Assembly: GCA_963781345.1 (NCBI GenBank)
Contig: CAWAFQ010000014.1
Coordinates: forward strand, 1-64,000
Length of the DNA stretch: 64,000 nt
Source of the DNA: JBBRHQ01 sp963781345
Lineage (GTDB): Bacteria > Actinomycetota > Thermoleophilia > Solirubrobacterales > 70-9
Direction of reading: 5' to 3'
Shown: piece by piece, positions 9,557 through 18,499 of the stretch
How the letters are laid out: the number at the start of each line of letters is the position of its first letter
How positions within the stretch are numbered: position 1 is the first letter of the stretch
Made by a program: the position numbers and the translations under genes
Notes under the pieces: generated by a model
Database searches by the model: none
The model's input: only the letters and a program-made list of their open reading frames with translations
What the model was told of the DNA's origin: nothing

Positions 9557-9607
9557 GGTCGAGTGGACGATTTCGCTCGCTATGCGAGTGCTTCAGTCCA
9601 CTCGACC
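9557..9607. repeat. 51-nt nested stem-loop, GTCGAGTGGAC family copy 1
   Basis: GGTCGAGTGGAC (9557-9568) and GTCCACTCGACC (9596-9607) are perfect 12-bp arms. The 27-nt loop starts GATTTC and holds an inner hairpin CTCGC-TAT-GCGAG. It lies between convergent genes and could act as a bidirectional terminator. The same arms recur at 52106-52154. Confidence 0.8.
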
Positions 9608-9632
9608 CCGGAATCGGGATCGATGGAATCGG

Positions 9633-9782
9633 TCAGTCGCGCAGGATCAGGTAGACGACAGTCGCGGCGAAGCAGAGCTGGCCGACGCCGAAGGCGACGC
9701 CGAGGTTGGCTGCGCCGAGGAGCCCGGCGACGCCGGCGCCGACCGCGAAGGCGAGCGGGAGGAGAAGGACTTCGCGCTGCAT
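9633..9782 (-). CDS. Small (49-aa) membrane protein
   Basis: A short reading frame on the minus strand runs from ATG at 9782 to TGA at 9633-9635. It encodes two hydrophobic segments rich in Ala, Gly, Leu and Val (start MQREVLLLPLAFAVGAG, end VVYLILRD), the pattern of a two-helix small membrane protein. TAGACT (9797-9792 on the minus strand) lies 9 nt upstream, matching the leaderless promoters of this genome. No family is recognised. It is oriented like the DUF389 gene upstream of it. Confidence 0.6.
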   Translation of the reverse strand: MQREVLLLPLAFAVGAGVAGLLGAANLGVAFGVGQLCFAATVVYLILRD

Positions 9783-9797
9783 GGGCCGGGGAGTCTA
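9782..9797 (-). promoter_or_regulatory. Leaderless-type promoter, TAGACT-N9-ATG
   Basis: On the minus strand TAGACT (9797-9792) precedes ATG 9782 by 9 nt. Confidence 0.4.
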
Positions 9798-9838
9798 GGG
9801 GCCTGCTGTGGGCTTCACGGGCACGCCCACTTGGCCAT

Positions 9839-10825
9839 CTAGGCGCGGCGGCTTCGGCCCATCGGCAGGCCCGCCGCCTCGCGGGCACCGTCGTGGAGGT
9901 GCGCGATTCTTCGCCTGCGGTAGGACCGTCGCTGCACGTAGAGGGTGCTGACCGCGGCGATGAAGATGCCCGTGAGGTTGACCGCGAGCTGGGCCATTGC
10001 GCCGCGCCACTCGCCCCAGTCGCCGTAGGCGGCGGCGACGCCGATGTTGGCGGCGGCGGGAATCGTCGTCACCGAGATCAGGACCCCGATCAGCGCCCCC
10101 GACTTGGTCGAGGTCAGCGACAGCATCCCGGCAATCCCGGCGAAGACCGCGACGACCAGCGAGAGGCCGTCCGGGCGGGAGATGAACTGGGTCAGTGGCC
10201 GGCTCGTCGTTGCGATCGAGACGTCGACCGCCCCCGTGGTCTTGATCAGCAGTGCGAAGAGGAAGGCTGCGGTGATCCCGGCTGGGAAGCCGACCGCGAG
10301 CGCCTCGAGCGACTTCAGCGCCACCTCGCGGCGGCGCTGGACGAAGGCGACGCAGAGGCCGGCGATCGGCCCGAACTCCGGGCCGACGACCATCGCGCCG
10401 ACGATCAGGATCGGGTTGTCGAGGATGATCCCGACGCTTGCGATCAGGCAGGCGAGAATGAAGAAGGCAAGGAAGTTCGCGTTCAGCTCGATGTTCTCGG
10501 AGGTCCGCGACTCGACCTCCTCCCAGACGACCGCGTCCCCGGCCATGCCCCTGGTGGCCTTCTCGGCCTGGTCGGCGGCGACCGAGATCTGCGTTGTGAC
10601 TTCCTCGATCGAGATCGAGCCCTCGGTGGGGATGTCGAGCTCGCGCAGGTCACTGATGACGACGCTGGCGTCCTCGCGGGCGACGTCACAGAGGATCACG
10701 TCGCCCTCGGGCTGTTGGGCGGCTCCCGGCAGGTAGACGAGATTGGTGACCGACGGCGTCGGCTTGAGCAGGTCGAGGACGTGATCGCACTGGTGGGACG
10801 GCACGATGATCCGCATGTGAACCAT
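9839..10825 (-). CDS. DUF389 family integral membrane protein
   Basis: This 328-residue protein has an N-terminal soluble alpha/beta (ferredoxin-like) part to residue about 115. A membrane domain with six or more helices follows, containing DNPILIVGAMVVGPEFGPIAG, the hallmark of DUF389 (TIGR00341). The function of the family is not established. ATG 10825 (MVHMRIIVPSH) is chosen because the upstream in-frame start at 10897 would overlap the divergent PHP gene. The C-terminal tail is basic (RRSYRRRRI), placing it inside the membrane by the positive-inside rule. Confidence 0.85.
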   Translation of the reverse strand: MVHMRIIVPSHQCDHVLDLLKPTPSVTNLVYLPGAAQQPEGDVILCDVAREDASVVISDLRELDIPTEGSISIEEVTTQISVAADQAEKATRGMAGDAVVWEEVESRTSENIELNANFLAFFILACLIASVGIILDNPILIVGAMVVGPEFGPIAGLCVAFVQRRREVALKSLEALAVGFPAGITAAFLFALLIKTTGAVDVSIATTSRPLTQFISRPDGLSLVVAVFAGIAGMLSLTSTKSGALIGVLISVTTIPAAANIGVAAAYGDWGEWRGAMAQLAVNLTGIFIAAVSTLYVQRRSYRRRRIAHLHDGAREAAGLPMGRSRRA

Positions 10826-10841
10826 GTCGCCCGCCAGCGTA
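10825..10841 (-). promoter_or_regulatory. Putative promoter, TACGCT-N10-ATG (DUF389)
   Basis: On the minus strand TACGCT (10841-10836) lies 10 nt before ATG 10825 in the 64-nt divergent gap. Confidence 0.35.
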
Positions 10842-10876
10842 CCCGCGGCGCCAGCGGGCGGCCCAAACCGATCGTC

Positions 10877-10892
10877 TAGGCTCGCGGGCGTG
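10877..10892 (+). promoter_or_regulatory. Leaderless-type promoter, TAGGCT-N7-GTG (PHP gene)
   Basis: TAGGCT (10877-10882) is 7 nt from GTG 10890. It decides the start over the upstream ATG 10824, which would overlap the divergent gene. Confidence 0.6.
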
Positions 10893-11738
10893 CTCACCGA
10901 CTACCACCTGCATCTGCGCCCCGATGAGGACGACACGCCCCCCGAGAGCTTCTTCACCGCGGAGAACGTCGAGCGCTACCTGGCGGCCGCGGAGGAGGCC
11001 GGCATCGCCGAGATCGGCTGCTCGGAGCACATCCACCGCTTCACCGATTCGCTCGAGCTCTGGCGCCACCCGTGGTGGGAGCGATGGGCGACCGACGACC
11101 TCAGCGCCTACTGCGAGTTCGTCGCCGCCTCGCCGCTGAAGCTGGGGATCGAGTGCGATTTCGTCCCCGGCGCCGAGGACCGCACCGCCTCTCTTCTCGA
11201 TGCCCACCCATTCGACTACGTCGTCGGCGCGGTCCACTTCATCGGCAACGACGCCCTCGATACCGAGGAGTTCGGGATCTGGGAGTCGCGGGGAGATCCC
11301 GACGAGGTCTGGCGACGCTACTTCGAGGCGATCGCCGGCAGCGCCCGCAGTGGCCTCTTCGACATCGTCGCCCACCCCGACCTCGTCAAGTACTGGGGGA
11401 GCGCGCGGCCTCTGCCCGAGCGCGACCCCCGCTTCTACTACGAGCCCGCGGTCGAGGCGATCGCCGAGACCGGGATCGCGGTCGAGGTCTCCACCGCCGG
11501 CCTGCGCAAGCCTGTCGGTGAGATCTACCCCTCGCCGGCCTTCGCCGAGATGTGCGTCGAGGCGGGCGCGGCCTTCGCCCTCTCCTCCGACGCCCACACC
11601 CCGGAACATGTCGGCTTCGGCTATGAGCAGGCGCTGGAGTTCTTCGGCGGGCTCGGGGTCAGCGAGATCGCCGTCTTCGAGGGCCGCGAGCGCAGGCTGG
11701 AGCCACTCGGGGCCGCGAGCACGGAGCCGGTCAGGTGA
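10890..11738 (+). CDS. PHP-domain phosphoesterase, histidinol-phosphatase-like
   Basis: This 282-residue protein begins TDYHLHL, the first metal-binding motif of the PHP superfamily. It continues with CSEHIHRF, IVGAVHFIG-like (VVGAVHFIG), DIVAHPDLVK and SSDAHTPEHVG, i.e. all four PHP motifs. The closest family is HisK/HisJ-type histidinol-phosphatase, which makes histidinol. No other his genes are in the window, so a different phosphoester substrate is possible. GTG 10890 follows a TAGGCT leaderless promoter. Its stop overlaps the ispF start (GTGA), so the two are translationally coupled. Confidence 0.85.
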   Translation: MLTDYHLHLRPDEDDTPPESFFTAENVERYLAAAEEAGIAEIGCSEHIHRFTDSLELWRHPWWERWATDDLSAYCEFVAASPLKLGIECDFVPGAEDRTASLLDAHPFDYVVGAVHFIGNDALDTEEFGIWESRGDPDEVWRRYFEAIAGSARSGLFDIVAHPDLVKYWGSARPLPERDPRFYYEPAVEAIAETGIAVEVSTAGLRKPVGEIYPSPAFAEMCVEAGAAFALSSDAHTPEHVGFGYEQALEFFGGLGVSEIAVFEGRERRLEPLGAASTEPVR

Positions 11739-12190
11739 GCGTCGGGATCGGCTACGACAGCCACCGCTTCCTCGAGGGACGGCGACTTGTGATCGGAGGG
11801 GTCGAGATCGATCACCCGCGCGGCCTCGCCGGGCACTCCGACGCTGACGTCGTCCTGCACGCGGTCATGGACGCGATCCTCGGGGCAGCGGGGGAGGGGG
11901 ACATCGGCACCCTCTTTCCCGACGATGACCCCGCCTGGGAGGGCGCCGACTCGCTCGATCTGCTGCGCACCGTGATCGGCCGAGTCTCCGGGCCAGTCAT
12001 CAGCATCGACGCGACCGTGATCTGCGAGGAGCCGCGATTGGCGCCCCACCGCGGCGAGATGGAGCGCCTGATCGGCGACGCGACCTCGGCCCGCGTCAAC
12101 GTCAAGGCGACCAGCAACGAGGGCATGGGTTGGATCGGCCGCGGCGAGGGAATCGCCTGCCTCGCGGTGGCGCAACTCGGCGACGAATAG
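11735..12190 (+). CDS. ispF: 2-C-methyl-D-erythritol 2,4-cyclodiphosphate synthase
   Basis: IspF cyclises CDP-methylerythritol 2-phosphate in the MEP pathway. At 151 residues it has the usual length. The N-terminal GIGYDSHRF supplies the zinc Asp and His ligands, HSDADVVLHAVMDAILGA is the family signature, and KATSNEGMGWIGRGEGI is the C-terminal motif. It starts at GTG 11735, overlapping the PHP gene stop by 4 nt, and is separated from ispD by about 3 kb of unrelated genes. Confidence 0.97.
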   Translation: MSVGIGYDSHRFLEGRRLVIGGVEIDHPRGLAGHSDADVVLHAVMDAILGAAGEGDIGTLFPDDDPAWEGADSLDLLRTVIGRVSGPVISIDATVICEEPRLAPHRGEMERLIGDATSARVNVKATSNEGMGWIGRGEGIACLAVAQLGDE

Positions 12191-12193
12191 GTC

Positions 12194-12209
12194 TAGGCTT
12201 GCCCGGATG
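12194..12209 (+). promoter_or_regulatory. Leaderless-type promoter, TAGGCT-N7-ATG
   Basis: TAGGCT (12194-12199) is 7 nt from ATG 12207, immediately after the ispF stop. Confidence 0.6.
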
Positions 12210-13836
12210 GCAGCCGGAGGACTGACCTCGCGCATCCCCAATCCCTGGAACTGGGCCGCCGATGGCGCCTTCCAGGTGAAGGTCCTGAACGAGGCAGGGT
12301 TGCTGCGCCCGATCCGCCCCGACAAGCTGGCGCGGACGGTGGCGGTGCTGGCCAAGCGCGGGACATCTCCCGCCTCCGGCGCGATTGTCGCGGCGATCAA
12401 CCATCCGCACGACACGGCCCTGATCGACGAGCGCGGCCCGCTCACCTTCGGGGAGCTGGACCGGCGCACCAACGCGCTCGCCAGCGCCCTCGCCGGGCGG
12501 GGGGTCTCGGGCGGCGACGGGGTCGCGATCATGTGCCGCAACCACCGCGGCTTCGTCGAGGCGACGATCGCGGCGGCCAAGCTCGGCGCCAGCTCGCTCT
12601 ACCTGAACACGATGTTCTCCGGTCCGCAACTCGCCGACGTGATCAAGCGCGAGGGGCCGACGCTGCTGATCCACGACGAGGAGTTCGGTGGCCTTCTCGA
12701 GGGGGTCGAGGGCGTCGAGCGGGTGATCGCCTGGACCGAGGGCGAGGGCGCGGAGGCCACCCTGGAGGGGTTGATCGCCTCCGGCGACGAGTCTGACCTC
12801 GACGCCCCGGAGGTCGATCCCGCGCTTCATCATTCTCACCTCGGGGACGACCGGCACGCCGAAGGGCGCCCAGCGCACCAGCCCCAGCGGACTCGGTGCG
12901 ATCGCCGGGCTCTTCGACCGCATCCCGTACCGCACCGGCGAGCGGATGATGGTCGCCTCACCGCTCTTTCACTCCTGGGGCTTCACCCACTTCGTCCTCG
13001 GCCTGCCGCTTGCCTCGACGATGATCCTGCGCCGCCGTTTCGACCCCGAGGGCACCCTGGCGGCCGTGCAGGAGCACGAGGCTCAGGTCCTCGCCGTGGT
13101 CCCGGTGATGATCCAGCGGATCCTGGCGCTGCCGGAGGAGACGCTGGCGAAGTACGACCTGCGCTCGCTGCGGATCACCTCGGTCTCGGGCTCGGCGCTG
13201 CCCGGCGAGCTGGCCTTGCGCTGGATGGACCACTTCGGCGACAACGTCTACAACCTCTACGGCTCCACCGAGGTCGCCTACGCGACGATCGCCACTCCGG
13301 AGGAGCTGCGCGCGGCCCCGGGCACGGCAGGCCGTCCACCGCGCGGGACGACGGTGCGCCTCTATGACGACCTCGGTCGCGAGGTGCCGGAGGGAGCGGT
13401 GGGCCGGATCTTCGTCGGCAACGGCATGGCCTTCGAGGGCTACACAGGCGGCGGTGGCAAGGAGGCGATAGACGGCCTGCTATCGAGCGGCGACGTCGGC
13501 CACTTCGACTCCGAGGGGCGGCTCTTCATCGACGGTCGCGACGACGAGATGATCGTCTCCGGCGGCGAGAACGTCTTCCCGCGCGAGGTCGAGGACCTGC
13601 TCTCCGACCACGAGGCGGTGGCCGAGGCGGCTGTGGTCGGGGTCGAGGACGAGGAGTTCGGGCAGCGGCTGAAGGCGTTCGTCGTCCTCCACGGGGGGCA
13701 GGAGCTGAGTGAGGACGAGGCGAAGGCGCACGTGAAGACCAACCTCGCCGGCTACAAGACCCCGCGCGAGGTCGTCTTCCTCGACGAGCTGCCGCGCAAT
13801 GCCACCGGCAAGATCCTCAAGCGCGACCTCAACTGA
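12207..13836 (+). CDS. Acyl-CoA synthetase (AMP-forming), frameshifted
   Basis: This ANL-superfamily ligase activates a carboxylic acid via acyl-AMP to acyl-CoA. The N-terminal part (12207 to about 12820) reads to EVDP; the P-loop ILTSGTTGTPKG and the rest continue in the +1 frame to 13836. Removing one C from CCC 12819-12821 restores a single protein of about 542 residues. The other motifs are intact: NLYGSTE, the GRDDEMIVSGGENVFP hinge and the catalytic Lys in NATGKILKRDL. The C-terminal signature argues for a functional long/medium-chain enzyme and an assembly error. The initiating ATG follows a leaderless TAGGCT box. Confidence 0.88.
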
Positions 13837-14494
13837 GCTCCGCCCCGGAGCGCGACCTCAACTGAGTCCCGCCCCGGCCATCGACGCAGTCCGGATCGCG
13901 GCGCCGGCGGCGGACTGGGAGGACTGCGGGTTCACGGTCGCCGCCGGCGAGGCGGCCATCGGCTCGGTGCGCCTGCGCTTCGAGGAGGGCGATGGCGCGA
14001 TCGCCGGCTGGTCGCTTCGGGGGGTCGCAGCCGGGGGCTCCGGGGGCGCTGGGGCGGAGATCGACGGCCTCGCGACCGAGTTCACCGAGGCGCCGCCGGC
14101 GGAGCCGGGGGTGCACCCCAACGGCGCCGAGCGAATCGACCACATCGTCGTCTTCACACCCGACCTGGCGCGCACCAGCACGGCTCTGGAGGCGGCCGGG
14201 CTCTCGCTGCGCCGCATCCGCGAGCCCGACGAGCCCGGTCCACCGGTGCGCCAGGGATTCTTCCGCCTCGGCGAGGTGATCCTCGAGGTCGTCGAGAACC
14301 CGAAGACCGGCGGTGGCCCGGCCCGCTTCTGGGGCCTGACGCTGTGCGTCGCCGACGTCGACGCCTGCGCCGATCTGCTCGGCGAGCGCCTCGGTGAGGT
14401 CCACGACGCCGTCCAGCCGGGTCGGCGGATCGCCACCGTGAGGCGCGAGGCGGGCCTGGGGATTCCCGTGGCGCTGATCAGCCCGGAGCCGTAG
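13799..14494 (+). CDS. VOC-superfamily (glyoxalase-like) protein
   Basis: The protein has two VOC-like halves. The second contains IDHIVVFTPDLARTSTALEAAG, the usual betaalphabeta start of a glyoxalase/bleomycin-resistance module, and a late Glu in EVILEVVEN. The only canonical in-frame start is ATG 13799, which overlaps the end of the acyl-CoA synthetase by 38 nt. Recognisable sequence starts only at about residue 28 (AIDAVRIAAPAADW). A 29-bp tandem duplication (13821-13878) lies in between and may have displaced the original start. The substrate is unknown. Confidence 0.7.
   Translation: MPPARSSSATSTELRPGARPQLSPAPAIDAVRIAAPAADWEDCGFTVAAGEAAIGSVRLRFEEGDGAIAGWSLRGVAAGGSGGAGAEIDGLATEFTEAPPAEPGVHPNGAERIDHIVVFTPDLARTSTALEAAGLSLRRIREPDEPGPPVRQGFFRLGEVILEVVENPKTGGGPARFWGLTLCVADVDACADLLGERLGEVHDAVQPGRRIATVRREAGLGIPVALISPEP
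13821..13878. repeat. 29-bp tandem duplication at the end of the acyl-CoA synthetase gene
   Basis: The 29-nt unit 13821-13849, which contains the stop codon of the acyl-CoA synthetase (GCGCGACCTCAACTGAG...), is repeated at 13850-13878 with one mismatch. The second copy carries a non-used in-frame-like RDLN-stop ending. Confidence 0.9.
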
Positions 14495-14565
14495 GCTCGG
14501 CGGCGATCCGATCCCTGCTGGTGCTCGGGGGCTGAGTGGGGTGCCGGGCAGGCTGCCGGGTGGGT

Positions 14566-14598
14566 CGCAATTTGCGAGCCCGCCGCCCGCAAATTGCG
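14566..14598. repeat. Stem-loop upstream of the coiled-coil gene
   Basis: CGCAATTTGCG (14566-14576) and CGCAAATTGCG (14588-14598) are perfect 11-bp arms around a GC-rich 11-nt loop. The gap 14495-14659 otherwise shows no gene. It may terminate the VOC transcript. Confidence 0.7.
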
Positions 14599-14643
14599 GG
14601 AGTTTCGCGGGCGGGGCGGTGTCCTTACCTCGGGCTGCCGTAG

Positions 14644-14662
14644 TAAGTTGCGAGCAGATATG
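14644..14662 (+). promoter_or_regulatory. Putative promoter, TAAGTT-N10-ATG
   Basis: TAAGTT (14644-14649) lies 10 nt before ATG 14660. The longer spacing makes the leaderless call weaker. Confidence 0.35.
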
Positions 14663-15874
14663 AGCGAGTCCGCAGCAGTTCCCGAGCCCGACACAACCAC
14701 GAGCCCCGCCGGCCCCGCGGCCGATCCTCACCCGCACCTGCGGGTGGTCGGCGAGGCGACCGAGCAGGTCGTGGCGAGTGCCCGCCGCCTCTCGGAGGAG
14801 TTGCGCGCACGCGAGGCCCGCGCGCGCGAGGCCGAGCTGCAGGCACGAAGCGGGGAGCAGCGTGCCCTCGCCGCCGCCAAGCAGGCCTCCGACCGCGCCC
14901 GCGAGGCGGAGCAGCAGGCAACCGCCGTCGAGGCCGAGGCGCGCCGTGAGGTCGAGGAGGCGAAGAGGATCGCCCGGGCCGAGATCGAGGAGGCCGAGGG
15001 GCGCGCAGGCGAGGTCGTTTCCGCAGCCCAGGCCGCCGCAACCGAGGAGTCCGAGCGGATGGAGCGCGAGCGGGTCGAGATCCGCGAGCAGGTCAAGGCG
15101 AAGGCGACGGAGACGATCCGCCGCCTCAGCGAGGAGGGCCAGAAGCGGATCAGCGCGGCCCAGACGGCCCGCAAGCAGGCCCAGGAGCGGGCGCAGAAGG
15201 CCGAGAGCTTCGTCGCCGATGCCGAGAGCGCCCGCACCCGCGCCGAGCGGGCGGCCAAGGAGATCGCCCAGAACTCGAAGGCCGAGCGGGCGAAGCTGAT
15301 GGCGGAGCTGGCGGAGACCCGCTCAAACGCCGAGAAGGCGCTGGTGGAGGCGACGAACCGGCTCGAGGAGGAGGCCGTCGCCCGCGCGCGGGTAACGCGC
15401 GAGGAGACCGAGCGCAAGGCCGCCGACCGGGTGGCCCTGGCTGAGAAGCGCGTCGGGGAGGCCCAGGCCCGCGCCGAGACCGCCCGCCGCGAGGCCGAAG
15501 AGCGGATCGCCGAGATCGAGGCCGAGATAGAGCGCCGCATCATGGAGGGGACCGAGACGGTGCGCCGTGAGGCCGAGGAGCGGGTCGAGAAGCTGATCGC
15601 CAAGGTCGAGCGTGAGGCCGAGGAGGACGCCCGCCGCCGTGCCGATGACCGCCTCGGCCAGGAGTCCGAGCGGATCCGCCGCGAGGCCGAAGAGCGCGCC
15701 GAGCTGGCCCGCCGCGCCGCCGAGGGTGACGTCAGGACAGCCGCCGAGCGCGCCCGCCGCCAGGCCGTGGCCGCGGCCAGCAACACCGCCCCGTCCTGGG
15801 AGCGCTCGCGCAAGGGTGCCGGCTCCGTCGCCGCTCAGGCGGGCGGCGGCCCGGCGAGCTACCGCACCTTCTAG
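14660..15874 (+). CDS. Long Ala/Glu/Arg-rich coiled-coil protein
   Basis: This 404-residue protein is almost entirely one predicted coiled coil from residue 30 to 370, with recurrent A-R-x-E-A-E heptad and hendecad patterns. A Pro/Ser-rich N-terminus (TTSPAGPAADPHPHLRV) and a short Gly-rich tail flank it. No catalytic motif is visible. It resembles DivIVA/Wag31-like or ATP-synthase-b-like scaffolds only by composition. A similar but larger protein lies at 58805-60265. A cytoskeletal or polar scaffold role is possible but not shown. ATG 14660 was chosen over upstream in-frame starts that run into the hairpin. Confidence 0.75.
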   Translation: MSESAAVPEPDTTTSPAGPAADPHPHLRVVGEATEQVVASARRLSEELRAREARAREAELQARSGEQRALAAAKQASDRAREAEQQATAVEAEARREVEEAKRIARAEIEEAEGRAGEVVSAAQAAATEESERMERERVEIREQVKAKATETIRRLSEEGQKRISAAQTARKQAQERAQKAESFVADAESARTRAERAAKEIAQNSKAERAKLMAELAETRSNAEKALVEATNRLEEEAVARARVTREETERKAADRVALAEKRVGEAQARAETARREAEERIAEIEAEIERRIMEGTETVRREAEERVEKLIAKVEREAEEDARRRADDRLGQESERIRREAEERAELARRAAEGDVRTAAERARRQAVAAASNTAPSWERSRKGAGSVAAQAGGGPASYRTF

Positions 15875-15912
15875 TCCCGCCCTCTCCGACACCTCCGGTC
15901 ACCCCTCCGGGC

Positions 15913-16168
15913 GTGGCCGACCATATGCACGCCTGGCATGCGCCAGGTCGGCCACGTCCACGGTTGGCGTCGGCCTCCCCGGCGTGGCCGACCATTTGCA
16001 CGCCTGGCATGCGCGACGTCGGCCACGTCCCCTGTTGGCGTCGGCCTCCCCGGCGTGGCCGACCATTTGCACGCCTGGCATGCGCGACGTCGGCCACGTC
16101 CAGCTGTTGGCGCTGGCCCCCCGGGGTGGCCGACCATATGCACGCCTGGCATGCGCCAGGTCGGCCAC
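15913..16168. repeat. Tandem array of four 43-nt stem-loops, exact 71-bp period
   Basis: The 400-nt gap 15875-16274 holds four copies (15913-15955, 15984-16026, 16055-16097, 16126-16168) of an element with arms GTGGCCGACC/GGTCGGCCAC and a 23-nt loop containing GCACGCCTGGCATGCGC. Outer copies 1 and 4 have fully paired arms and ATATGCAC loops; copies 2 and 3 share ATTTGCAC and GCGACGTCGG. The 28-nt spacers are also related (TTGGCGTCGGCCTCCCCGGC). It is a direct-repeat array of hairpins, with no recognisable gene in it. Confidence 0.9.
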
Positions 16169-16260
16169 GTCCCCCCTGGTGCGCCGGCGCCCGCATGGGG
16201 GCAGTTGCCGAGTTCGCCGATCGTGATCGCTGCGGGCATCCACTCCGGCGGGTGGGCAAC

Positions 16261-16274
16261 TAGCATCAGCCGCC

Positions 16275-16277
<3 letters not shown>
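16261..16277 (+). promoter_or_regulatory. Leaderless-type promoter, TAGCAT-N8-ATG (cysS)
   Basis: TAGCAT (16261-16266) is 8 nt from ATG 16275, just downstream of the hairpin array. Confidence 0.55.
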
Positions 16278-17624
<1,347 letters not shown>

Positions 17625-17629
17625 GCCTC

Positions 17630-18291
17630 ATGGCCGAGCGCCGAGAGCTGATCTACGGCCGCCGCCCGGTCGCCGAGGCCGAGCGCGGCCGACGGCGCGT
17701 CCGCCGCGTCTGGCGGGCCCCGGATACCCCGGCCACCGAGCTCGAGGCGATGGCCGGCTCTCCCGACCACCAGGGGGTCGTGGCCGAGGTCGACCCCTAT
17801 CCCTACGCCGACCCGGCGTCGCTGCTCGGCGGGCGAGGCGCCGCTGATCGTCGCCCTCGACCAGGTCCAGGACCCACGCAATCTCGGCGCCATCTGCCGC
17901 TCGGCCGAGGTCGCCGGCGCCGCCGGCGTCGTCATCCCCGAGCGCCGTGCGGCCGAGGTGACCGCGGTCGTCTGCAAGGCGTCCGCCGGCGCGGTCGAGC
18001 ACCTCGCGCTCGCCAGGGTCCGCAACCTCTCCGACTGGCTCGGCCGACGCCAAGGCAGCCGGGCTCTGGGTCTGGGGCGCCGCCACAGATGGCGGCAGCG
18101 CCCCCTGGGATGCCGACCTGTCCGGGGGCACCGTGCTCGTCCTCGGGGGAGAGGGCAAGGGAATCCGGCCGCGGGTCGCGTCGATGTGCGACGGGATGCT
18201 GGCGATCCCGCAGCGTGGCCGGATCGACTCGCTCAACGTCTCCGCCGCGGCCTCGGTTCTCCTGTTCGAGGCGCTTCGCCAGCGCGGTTGA
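17630..18291 (+). CDS. rlmB: 23S rRNA 2'-O-methyltransferase RlmB / TrmH family (SPOUT), two frameshifts
   Basis: The N-terminal substrate-binding domain starts ERRELIYGRRPVAEA. The SPOUT methyltransferase core follows, with LDQVQDPRNLGAICRSAE, the glycine knot VLVLGGEGKGIRP and the trefoil-knot end IDSLNVSAAASVLLFEA. These parts lie in three successive frames. Removing one G near 17831-17833 and one G near 18042-18043 gives a single protein of about 220 residues ending at TGA 18289-18291. All three SPOUT motifs survive, so sequencing or assembly errors are more likely than decay. It follows cysS by 5 nt, the conserved cysS-rlmB order. Confidence 0.88.
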
Positions 18292-18359
18292 GCCGCCCTC
18301 ACCGGCCTAACACATGCAGCGGCGGTTGCAAGACGGTTTGCATAACTGCGAACTCGGGG

Positions 18360-18400
18360 TTGACAGAACTCAATAGCCGAGTAGTCTTATCCGCGGATAA
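18360..18400 (+). promoter_or_regulatory. Sigma-gene promoter TTGACA-N16-TAGTCT with a 14-bp palindrome at the start site
   Basis: TTGACA (18360-18365) and TAGTCT (18382-18387) are separated by 16 nt, the best two-box promoter in the window. TTATCCGCGGATAA (18387-18400), a perfect 14-bp palindrome, covers the expected transcription start and is a likely operator. The mRNA leader is about 105 nt. Confidence 0.65.
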
Positions 18401-18452
18401 AGGGTGAACCTCAACTTGAGTCTGAGGAAGCATCCTTGAAGACGGCGCCCCT

Positions 18453-18495
18453 GGGGAGGTAAGCGGCGCCACAGACCTTCTCGAAAGGAGAGAAG
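18453..18495 (+). promoter_or_regulatory. Leader hairpins including one enclosing the Shine-Dalgarno sequence
   Basis: GGCGCC (18453-18458) can pair with GGCGCC (18465-18470). Downstream, CTTCTC (18477-18482) pairs with GAGAAG (18490-18495), leaving the Shine-Dalgarno AAGGAG (18485-18490) in the loop and stem edge. GTG 18500 follows by 9 nt. The arrangement could make translation of the sigma factor conditional. Confidence 0.45.
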
Positions 18496-18499
18496 ATCA

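Noticed and set aside
15913..16168. CRISPR-like direct repeats with regular spacing
   Set aside because: The spacers are themselves related to each other and the repeats are long self-complementary stems; no cas genes are nearby. This is a tandem hairpin array.
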